From: SFDP01 sp051653625
GTDB lineage: Bacteria > Bacillota > Clostridia > Lachnospirales > Lachnospiraceae
Direction: 5' to 3'
NCBI GenBank assembly: GCA_051653625.1
Contig: JBOFWM010000014.1
Location: 1-34,395 of the forward strand
DNA length: 34,395 nt
Of the stretch, positions 7,331 to 13,781 are shown in pieces. Numbering within the stretch: position 1 is the first letter of the stretch; each line of letters begins with the position of its first letter. The position numbers were made by a program, and so were the translations under genes. The notes beneath the pieces were generated by a model that was not told where the DNA came from, ran no database searches, and worked only from the letters and a program-made list of their open reading frames with translations.

Positions 7331-7856
7331 TGTTTACCTCCTCCATTTCAGCAATATTTTTCATTCGTGTAATTCCAGCCTGATATCTGGATTTTATTGT
7401 AGAACCATTCACTCCAATCATATACGCAATATCCTTGAATTTCATGTCTTCATATAAATGAAGAACGATTACTTCTCTTTGCTCTTTTGATAACTTTTGT
7501 AGCAATTCATACAAATACACATGATTCACAACCTCGTCCATTTTATTATCTATTGCCACTATATCTAACTGTTCGCTATCATATGTAACAAGACTTTTAT
7601 TACTGTATGTCCAATAATCTCTACACAGGTTTCTCGCAATAATCAATAAGTACCCTTTTAGATTCTTATATTTATACGAATCAACATATTGTATGAATTT
7701 CAAAAAAACAGTTTGAGTGATATCATATGCCTCAAATTCATCAGCAATAAGATAGAGGCAAAAACGATATATGTCATTGTAATATTTTTCTACAATTAAA
7801 TTTAAAATTTCTTTATTACCATTTTGAACTTTCCGGATTAGTTCTTTATCTGTCAC
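7320..7856 (-). CDS. ECF-type sigma-70 family RNA polymerase sigma factor
   Basis: The 178-residue protein has region 2 at about residues 15-75 (YNDIYRFCLYLIADEFEAYD, followed by TQTVFLKFIQYV and an NLKGYLLIIARN segment). Region 4 is at about residues 115-170 (LLQKLSKEQREVIVLHLYED, then FKDIAYMIGVNGSTIKSRY, the DNA-reading helix-turn-helix). There is no region 3, as in extracytoplasmic-function sigma factors. A start 27 nt upstream is possible, but AAGGAGG lies 5 nt before the GTG at 7856, making that GTG the likely start. It heads an operon with a membrane protein and an ABC transporter that it presumably controls. I could not find a convincing autoregulated promoter upstream. Confidence 0.87.
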   Translation of the reverse strand: MTDKELIRKVQNGNKEILNLIVEKYYNDIYRFCLYLIADEFEAYDITQTVFLKFIQYVDSYKYKNLKGYLLIIARNLCRDYWTYSNKSLVTYDSEQLDIVAIDNKMDEVVNHVYLYELLQKLSKEQREVIVLHLYEDMKFKDIAYMIGVNGSTIKSRYQAGITRMKNIAEMEEVNNER

Positions 7857-7960
7857 TTTTTCCTCCTTCCCGCTTTCTACCACTATTTACACTTAAATAA
7901 CCTATGTAACAAAGAAAAAGACGATTATTATTTAAGTTTTTGTTTTTATATGTTATAAAA

Positions 7961-8006
7961 GTCAAGTTAAAATTCCCACTTTGTTGCATTTAAGATTCCC
8001 CACTTT
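7961..8006 (-). repeat. Right-end terminal repeats of an IS21-type element (two copies)
   Basis: Two similar 22-nt segments, 7961-7982 and 7985-8006, both carry AAAGTGGG(G)AAT followed by TTAA on the minus strand, spaced 24 nt apart. IS21-family elements carry several such subterminal repeats, and the istB stop codon at 7990-7992 lies within one, as is usual for these elements. This marks the surviving end of the insertion. Confidence 0.6.
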
Positions 8007-8616
8007 TTTTGGGGTTTAATTTATCTTTAATACGATATGATGGTCCAGTAATATTAAATAAAAATGAATAATGAAGTATTCTATCCAATATAGCCTTAGT
8101 TATCATCTCATCATTACCAAGTATACTTGGCCACTTATCGAAAGTTATATTGCTTGTAAATATGGTAGAACGTTTGGTATATCTCATATCAATTAATTGA
8201 AAAAACAGTTTTGATTCTAAAGGTGTCATTTCATTAAAACCTACCTCATCAATAACAAGCAGATTATATTTGAAGAATTGTTTAATTTTTCGTTCTAAGG
8301 AACCTTCATTATATGCCGTTTTTAGAGTATTAATTAACTTACTAAATTTAATGAAGTACTCACTATTTCTTCAAATAGCTATCGCTAGATGTGTCTTGCC
8401 AGTTCCTGGCTGAAATGAAAAGTCATAATCTTCTATTTTTCTCAAAAAAGGAAAACCGGCAACTTTAACATTGTATAATCTATTATTTTCGTCCTTAGCC
8501 AGCACTTCTTTGTTCAGTATTTCATATACTAATTTCAGGTTATTTTCATCAGGACATTCCTCTCTATGTAATTCGCTTAAATAGATATAAGATGATTTTA
8601 ATTTTAAGTATTCTAG
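7990..8616 (-). pseudogene. istB: IS21-type transposition helper ATPase (IstB), degraded
   Basis: IstB is the AAA+ helper of the IS21 transposase. The reading frame shows an N-terminal piece (LEYLKLKSSYIYLSELH), then AGFPFLRKIEDYDFSFQ, Walker A GTGKTHLAIAI, Walker B NLLVIDEVGF near 8245-8270, and the C-terminal STIFTSNITFDKWPSILGND, followed by AILDRILHYS. Three defects are visible. FSFQ joins straight to PGTGKT, without the roughly 30 residues intact family members have between them. An in-frame TGA (8371-8373) follows AIAI where the family has Gly. A few residues seem to be missing just after that. The 5' end is also cut off. The gene is non-functional. Confidence 0.82.
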
Positions 8617-8637
8617 TTATTCCAATACGTTGTTACT

Positions 8638-9033
8638 ATGTCTAGCTTAGGTGATGTAGAAAAAATGATCACATTATTAGATGAACTAAAAGAAATTCGA
8701 TTTGATGTTGAAGTAAATGAACATTTTCACAATGATCTTGAAACAGACACCGACAAATGGTATGCCTCTATCAAGTTTTATGGCAATGATCCAGAGCATT
8801 CGTATAATGGTTCTATCTGTCCGTTCCTATCTTCATTTAATCAATATCGGGAACAATTCGAGAATTGCTTTTCAGACAAGGAAACCTTTGATTTCCGGAA
8901 ATCAAAAACATTGGAAGCTGATTCCAAATATCCTGTAACGCAAAGGGATTATCCAGATATATCCTTTGAAGAACGTATTCACAAAAGAGATTCCTTATTA
9001 GAAGGAAAATACAGAAATGAACAAAGCACGTAA
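8638..9033 (+). CDS. Orphan hypothetical ORF, probably truncated at its N-terminus
   Basis: This plus-strand frame of 131 codons encodes an acidic soluble protein that I do not recognise. It is one of only two plus-strand genes in the window. Its start has no ribosome binding site, and the frame stays open seven codons further upstream, up to a TAG near the break point of the IS21 remnant. That suggests the original 5' end was lost there. A strong hairpin terminator follows the stop, as for a real gene. It may be an intact small gene, but a 3' gene fragment is more likely. Confidence 0.4.
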   Translation: MSSLGDVEKMITLLDELKEIRFDVEVNEHFHNDLETDTDKWYASIKFYGNDPEHSYNGSICPFLSSFNQYREQFENCFSDKETFDFRKSKTLEADSKYPVTQRDYPDISFEERIHKRDSLLEGKYRNEQST

Positions 9034-9038
9034 ATACT

Positions 9039-9080
9039 AAAAGACAGCTAAGTATGATATAAAATACTAAGCTGTCTTTT
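9039..9080. terminator. Bidirectional intrinsic terminator
   Basis: A 17-base-pair stem with one mismatch (9039-9055 with 9064-9080) has A residues on the left and T residues on the right. It lies 6 nt after the plus-strand ORF and can also act on minus-strand readthrough from tuf. Confidence 0.75.
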
Positions 9081-9122
9081 CATTTATATAGCCACTTCAT
9101 TTACTTAAAGTGCTTTTTAGTC

Positions 9123-9155
9123 AAAAAAGACCTCCGAGGAAAACCCCGGAAGTCT
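9123..9155 (-). terminator. Intrinsic terminator of tuf
   Basis: A twelve-base-pair stem with two G-U pairs (9128-9139 with 9144-9155) and a 4-nt loop is followed on the minus strand by six T. It lies about 25 nt after the tuf stop. Confidence 0.9.
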
Positions 9156-9178
9156 TGATTTTACAGTATTATTTACAA

Positions 9179-10372
9179 TTATTCAACAACTGTAGCAACA
9201 CGTCCTGAACCAACTGTACGTCCACCTTCACGGATAGCAAAAGTTAAACCTTGATCCATAGCGATTGGGTGAATTAATTCAATTGTCATTTCAATGTTGT
9301 CACCAGGCATACACATTTCTACACCTGCTGGTAAGTTACAAACACCAGTTACGTCAGTTGTTCTGAAGTAGAATTGTGGTCTGTAGTTGTTGAAGAAAGG
9401 AGTATGACGTCCACCTTCATCTTTTGTTAATACATAAACTTGAGCTGTAAATTTTGTATGGCATGTGATACTACCTGGTTTAGCAAGAACTTGACCTCTT
9501 TCGATGTCATCTCTACTTACACCACGAAGTAATGCACCAATGTTGTCTCCAGCTTGAGCTTCGTCAAGAAGTTTACGGAACATTTCGATTCCAGTAACAA
9601 CAACTTTTCTTGTTTCTTCTTTAAGACCAACGATTTCAACTTCTTCAGAAACTTTAAGGATACCAGCTTCTACTCTACCTGTAGCAACTGTTCCACGTCC
9701 TGTGATTGAGAATACGTCTTCAACTGGCATTAAGAAAGGTTTTTCTGTATCTCTCTTTGGATCTGGAATATATGAATCTACTGCAGCCATTAATTCCATA
9801 ACTTTATCTCCCCAAGCACCGTTTGGATCTTCTAATGCTTTTAAAGCAGATCCTTGGATAACTGGTGTATCATCACCTGGGAATTCATATTCTGATAATA
9901 AATCTCTGATTTCCATTTCTACTAATTCAAGTAATTCTTCATCATCTACCATGTCACATTTGTTCATGAATACAACGATGTAAGGAACACCTACTTGACG
10001 AGAAAGTAAGATATGTTCTTTAGTTTGAGCCATAACACCATCTGTAGCTGCAACAACAAGGATAGCACCATCCATTTGAGCTGCACCAGTGATCATGTTT
10101 TTAACGTAGTCAGCATGTCCTGGACAGTCTACGTGAGCGTAATGTCTGTTATCTGTTGAATATTCAACGTGAGCTGTAGAAATTGTGATTCCACGTTCTC
10201 TTTCTTCTGGAGCTTTATCAATGTTAGCGAAGTCAACTGCTTCGTTTCCTGCTACTCTTACTGAAAGTGTTTTTGTAATTGCTGCTGTTAATGTTGTTTT
10301 ACCATGGTCAACGTGTCCGATAGTACCAATGTTACAATGGGCTTTGTTTCTCTCAAATTTTGCCTTAGCCAT
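9179..10372 (-). CDS. tuf: Translation elongation factor Tu
   Basis: EF-Tu carries aminoacyl-tRNA to the ribosome as a GTP complex. The 397-residue protein has the complete GTPase set: GHVDHGKT at residues 19-26, the switch region RGITIST, DCPGHADY near residue 81, NKCD near residue 136 and SALKALE near residue 174. Domains 2 and 3 follow, ending in the usual GGRTVGSGRVATVVE tail. The ATG follows an AGGAGG site. The gene has its own promoter at 10449-10477 and is the last gene of the str block. No second copy is in the window. Confidence 0.98.
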   Translation of the reverse strand: MAKAKFERNKAHCNIGTIGHVDHGKTTLTAAITKTLSVRVAGNEAVDFANIDKAPEERERGITISTAHVEYSTDNRHYAHVDCPGHADYVKNMITGAAQMDGAILVVAATDGVMAQTKEHILLSRQVGVPYIVVFMNKCDMVDDEELLELVEMEIRDLLSEYEFPGDDTPVIQGSALKALEDPNGAWGDKVMELMAAVDSYIPDPKRDTEKPFLMPVEDVFSITGRGTVATGRVEAGILKVSEEVEIVGLKEETRKVVVTGIEMFRKLLDEAQAGDNIGALLRGVSRDDIERGQVLAKPGSITCHTKFTAQVYVLTKDEGGRHTPFFNNYRPQFYFRTTDVTGVCNLPAGVEMCMPGDNIEMTIELIHPIAMDQGLTFAIREGGRTVGSGRVATVVE

Positions 10373-10415
10373 TTTTTTAATCCTCCTAAATAGTTAACAA
10401 TTTTATATTATAGTT

Positions 10416-10430
10416 TTGCGTAATACGCAA
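10416..10430. repeat. Perfect palindrome in the tuf leader
   Basis: The 15-nt sequence TTGCGTAATACGCAA is a perfect inverted repeat lying between the tuf promoter and its ribosome binding site. It could form a small hairpin in the 5' UTR or bind a dimeric protein. Its function is unknown. Confidence 0.5.
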
Positions 10431-10448
10431 TTTGCTCGGTTACTTCTG

Positions 10449-10477
10449 ATTATATTAAATAACCAGAAGATTTTCAA
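10449..10477 (-). promoter_or_regulatory. Sigma-A promoter of tuf
   Basis: Minus strand TTGAAA (10472-10477), a 17-nt spacer and a perfect TATAAT (10449-10454), located just after fusA. It would allow tuf to be expressed above the rest of the str operon. Confidence 0.72.
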
Positions 10478-10494
10478 GCATTATTTTTAATGAT

Positions 10495-12612
10495 TTATTT
10501 TGCTTTTGCTGCTAATACTTTTTCTTGAACATTCTTTGGTACTTGCTCATATTTTTCAAAGAACATAGAGTAGTTTCCACGACCTTGTGTTCTAGAACGT
10601 AAGTCTGTTGAATATCCAAACATTTCAGATAATGGTACATAAGCTTTTACTAATTTACCACCACCGATATCTTCCATACCTTCAATACGTCCACGACGTG
10701 AGTTAATGTCACCAATAACGTCACCCATGTACTCTTCTGGCATAGTTACTTCAACCTTCATGATAGGTTCAAGTAATACTGGAGCTGCTTTTTGCATCGC
10801 ATCTTTGAAAGCCATAGAACCAGCGATATGGAATGCCATTTCTGATGAATCCACTTCATGGTATGAACCGTCATAAACAGTAGCATGAACACCAACTACA
10901 GGGAATCCACCAAGAATACCAGCTTTAGTAGCTTCTTCAATACCTGCTCCAACTGCTGGGATATATTCTCTAGGAATAGCACCACCAACAACTGTTGAAT
11001 CAAATTTGAATAACTCTTCACCATTTGCATCCATTGGTTCGAATTTAACTTTACAATGTCCGTATTGTCCACGTCCACCAGATTGTTTTGCATATTTACT
11101 ATCCACTTCAACTGCTTTAGAGAAAGCTTCTTTGTAAGCAACTTGAGGAGCACCTACATTCGCTTCTACTTTAAATTCACGAAGAAGTCTATCAACGATG
11201 ATTTCAAGGTGAAGTTCACCCATACCAGCGATGATTGTTTGTCCTGTTTCTTGATCTGTATGAGCACGGAATGTTGGATCTTCTTCTGCAAGTTTTGCTA
11301 AAGATTCACCAAGTTTACCTTGACTAGCTTTTGTTTTTGGCTCAATTGCCAATTCAATAACTGGTTCTGGGAATTCCATTGATTCTAAGATAACTGGATG
11401 TTTTTCATCACAGATTGTATCACCTGTTGTTGTAAATTTAAATCCAACAGCAGCAGCGATATCTCCAGAGTAAACTTTATCAAGTTCTTCTCTTTTGTTC
11501 GCATGCATTTGAAGGATACGTCCAACACGTTCCTTTTTGTTCTTTGTTGCATTTAATACGTAAGAACCTGAGTTCATTGTTCCTGAATAAACACGGAAGA
11601 ATGCAAGTTTTCCTACGAATGGGTCAGCCATAATTTTAAATGCTAACGCTGCAAAAGGTTCTTCGTCTGATGAATGTTTTTCAACTTCATTTCCTTCTAA
11701 ATCTTGTCCTTTAATAGCTGGGATATCGATTGGAGATGGCATGAATTCTAAAACTGCATCTAATAACTTTTGAACACCTTTGTTTCTATAAGCGGAACCA
11801 CAACATACTGGAATTGCTAAACATTCACATGTTGCTTTTCTAAGAGTTGCTTTTAATGCTTCTACTGAAGGTTCTTCCCCTTCAAGATACATCATCATTA
11901 ACTCATCGTCTAATTCACTTATTTTTTCTACTAATTCACTGTGGTATAATTCTGCTTCATCAAGCATATCAGCTGGAATATCTTGAACTGAGATATCTTC
12001 ACCTTTATCATCATTGTAGATGTATGCTTGCATTTCAAATAAATCAATGATTCCTAAGAATTCATCTTCTTTACCGATTGGTAATTGAAGACAAATAGCA
12101 TTTTTACCTAATCTTGTACGGATTTGATCAACAGCACCGTAGAAGTTTGCACCTAAAATGTCCATTTTATTAATGAAAGCCATTCTTGGTACGCTATATG
12201 TGTCTGCTTGACGCCATACGTTTTCTGATTGTGGTTCTACTCCACCTTTCGCACAAAAAACACCAACTGCACCGTCAAGAACACGAAGTGAACGCTCAAC
12301 TTCAACAGTAAAGTCAACGTGACCTGGTGTATCAATAATATTGATACGGTTTTCAAGTGCACCAGCTTTATCTCCAGCTCTTTCTTGTAATGTCCAACGA
12401 CATGTTGTAGCTGCAGATGTAATTGTGATACCTCTTTCTTGTTCTTGCTCCATCCAGTCCATGGTAGCAGTTCCTTCATGAGTATCACCAATTTTGTAGT
12501 TTACACCGGTATAAAATAAAATACGTTCTGTAAGAGTAGTCTTACCAGCATCAATATGAGCCATAATACCGATGTTTCTAGTTCTCTCTAATGGATATTC
12601 TCTTCCTGCCAA
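10495..12612 (-). CDS. fusA: Translation elongation factor G
   Basis: EF-G is the GTPase that drives translocation on the ribosome and, with RRF, ribosome recycling. The 705-residue protein has AHIDAGKTT at residues 18-26, switch I RGITITSAATT, the DTPGHVDF motif, NKMD, and the domain IV/V sequences of canonical FusA (for example QSGGRGQYGHCKVKFEP). Its length is normal and no residue change suggestive of fusidic acid resistance was identified, although individual positions were not checked against a reference. It lies 20 nt downstream of rpsG and is probably transcribed from the promoter upstream of rpsL. Confidence 0.98.
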   Translation of the reverse strand: MAGREYPLERTRNIGIMAHIDAGKTTLTERILFYTGVNYKIGDTHEGTATMDWMEQEQERGITITSAATTCRWTLQERAGDKAGALENRINIIDTPGHVDFTVEVERSLRVLDGAVGVFCAKGGVEPQSENVWRQADTYSVPRMAFINKMDILGANFYGAVDQIRTRLGKNAICLQLPIGKEDEFLGIIDLFEMQAYIYNDDKGEDISVQDIPADMLDEAELYHSELVEKISELDDELMMMYLEGEEPSVEALKATLRKATCECLAIPVCCGSAYRNKGVQKLLDAVLEFMPSPIDIPAIKGQDLEGNEVEKHSSDEEPFAALAFKIMADPFVGKLAFFRVYSGTMNSGSYVLNATKNKKERVGRILQMHANKREELDKVYSGDIAAAVGFKFTTTGDTICDEKHPVILESMEFPEPVIELAIEPKTKASQGKLGESLAKLAEEDPTFRAHTDQETGQTIIAGMGELHLEIIVDRLLREFKVEANVGAPQVAYKEAFSKAVEVDSKYAKQSGGRGQYGHCKVKFEPMDANGEELFKFDSTVVGGAIPREYIPAVGAGIEEATKAGILGGFPVVGVHATVYDGSYHEVDSSEMAFHIAGSMAFKDAMQKAAPVLLEPIMKVEVTMPEEYMGDVIGDINSRRGRIEGMEDIGGGKLVKAYVPLSEMFGYSTDLRSRTQGRGNYSMFFEKYEQVPKNVQEKVLAAKAK

Positions 12613-12632
12613 GGCTTTTCCCTCCTAATACT

Positions 12633-13103
12633 TTAGAAACGGTAGTGAGCAAACGCTTTGTTTGCTTCTGCCATTTTATGCATGTCTTCTTTTTTCTTAA
12701 CTGAAGCTCCTGTATTGTTTGCAGCATCTGTAAGTTCGTTTGCTAATCTTTCTTCCATTGTTTTTTCTCCTCTTTTACGAGAATACAATGTTAACCAACG
12801 AAGTGCTAAAGCTTGACGTCTTTCTGCTCTAACTTCGATTGGTACTTGATATGTTGCACCACCAATACGTCTAGCTTTTACTTCTAGTACTGGCATGATA
12901 TTGTTCATTGCGTCTTCAAATACTTCAATTGCTGGTTTCCCTGCTTTTTCTTCTATTCTAGCAAATGCTCCATAAACAATTTTTTGAGCAACTCCTCTTT
13001 TACCATCTAACATAATGTTATTGATAAGTTTCGTTACTACTTTATTGTCATACAATGGATCTGCTAAAACATCTCTTTTTTGTATATGTCCTTTACGTGG
13101 CAC
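12633..13103 (-). CDS. rpsG: 30S ribosomal protein S7
   Basis: S7 is the primary assembly protein of the 30S head and contacts the E-site tRNA. The 156-residue length and sequence (MPRKGHIQKRDVLADPLYDN at the start, RRVGGATYQVP-type core, LAxELxDA segment) are canonical. Translation starts at a GTG (13101-13103) with AAGGAGG upstream, rather than an ATG. A 149-nt spacer separates it from rpsL. In enterobacteria S7 represses its own operon by binding that spacer. Confidence 0.97.
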   Translation of the reverse strand: MPRKGHIQKRDVLADPLYDNKVVTKLINNIMLDGKRGVAQKIVYGAFARIEEKAGKPAIEVFEDAMNNIMPVLEVKARRIGGATYQVPIEVRAERRQALALRWLTLYSRKRGEKTMEERLANELTDAANNTGASVKKKEDMHKMAEANKAFAHYRF

Positions 13104-13156
13104 GGTTCTTCCCTCCTTAATTAATAAATTAATTCATAGGTACTCACTAAAATCAC

Positions 13157-13198
13157 TAGTGTTCGCGTCGTCTATCTGTAATCAGAATTCCAACACTA
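13157..13198 (-). promoter_or_regulatory. Foldable rpsL-rpsG intercistronic spacer, candidate S7 control element
   Basis: On the minus strand TAGTGTT (13198-13192) can pair with AACACTA (13163-13157), enclosing a smaller TCTG-ATTA-CAGA hairpin (13186-13175). The 149-nt spacer is unusually long for this operon and is the position where S7 binds in E. coli. The autoregulatory role is an inference. Confidence 0.35.
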
Positions 13199-13252
13199 TA
13201 TTAGTTCTTATTGTGGTACTAGTTTCCTAAGTTCCTAAATCCAATGGCTGTA

Positions 13253-13672
13253 TTATTTTGCAGCTTTTGGTCTCTTCGCTCCATATTTAGAACGAGCTTG
13301 CTTTCTGTTCGCAACTCCTGCAGTATCAAGTGTACCTCTGATGATATGGTATCTTGTACCTGGTAAGTCTTTTACTCTACCACCACGAATAAGAACTACA
13401 CTATGTTCTTGTAAGTTGTGACCTTCTCCTGGAATATAGCTTGTAACTTCGATTCCATTAGAAAGACGAACTCTTGCAATTTTTCTAAGAGCTGAGTTAG
13501 GTTTTTTAGGAGTAGCAGTCTTAACAGCTGTACATACACCTCTTTTTTGTGGTGCTGAAGCGTCTGTGCTTTTCTTGTGAAGAGAGTTATATCCCTTTTG
13601 AAGAGCTGGCGCAGTCGATTTCTTTACTGTAGTTTGACGTCCTTTTCTTACTAACTGGTTAAATGTTGGCAT
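13253..13672 (-). CDS. rpsL: 30S ribosomal protein S12
   Basis: S12 lies at the decoding centre. The 139-residue protein has the canonical PTFNQLVRKGR start, TPKKPNSALRKIARVRL (the lysines at which streptomycin-resistance changes occur are unchanged) and the RGGRVKDLPGTRYH loop. It opens the rpsL-rpsG-fusA unit, which is served by the promoter inside the rpoC terminator. The ribosome binding site CAGGAGG precedes the ATG at a normal distance. Confidence 0.98.
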   Translation of the reverse strand: MPTFNQLVRKGRQTTVKKSTAPALQKGYNSLHKKSTDASAPQKRGVCTAVKTATPKKPNSALRKIARVRLSNGIEVTSYIPGEGHNLQEHSVVLIRGGRVKDLPGTRYHIIRGTLDTAGVANRKQARSKYGAKRPKAAK

Positions 13673-13725
13673 TCTGTTTCACCTCCTGGTTTTATAAAAT
13701 AATAGTTTCTCCTGCATACGAAAAA

Positions 13726-13774
13726 AAAGCATCCGCACGCATACTCTAATAGTATATCCCCTTGCGGATGCTTT
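13726..13774 (-). terminator. Intrinsic terminator of rpoBC with a promoter nested in it
   Basis: Arms AAAGCATCCGCA (minus strand, 13774-13763) and TGCGGATGCTTT (13737-13726) form a perfect 12-base-pair stem around a 25-nt loop, followed by a long T run. The 5' arm and loop also contain the spacer and -10 box of the rpsL promoter. Confidence 0.88.
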
Positions 13775-13779
13775 GTCAA
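13751..13779 (-). promoter_or_regulatory. Promoter of rpsL-rpsG-fusA inside the rpoC terminator
   Basis: Minus strand TTGACA (13774-13779), a 17-nt spacer and TATACT (13751-13756). The predicted start near 13744 lies in the terminator loop, so new transcripts lack the 5' arm and cannot form the hairpin, while rpoC readthrough transcripts can. Confidence 0.78.
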
Positions 13780-13781
13780 TA

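Larger units (their letters stand above)
7961..8619 (-). mobile_element. Truncated IS21-family insertion sequence
   Basis: The segment contains the istB remnant plus the right-end repeats. The transposase gene istA, normally upstream of istB, and the left end are missing. The remnant breaks off near 8617-8619, next to the orphan ORF at 8638. The element cannot move on its own. Confidence 0.65.
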
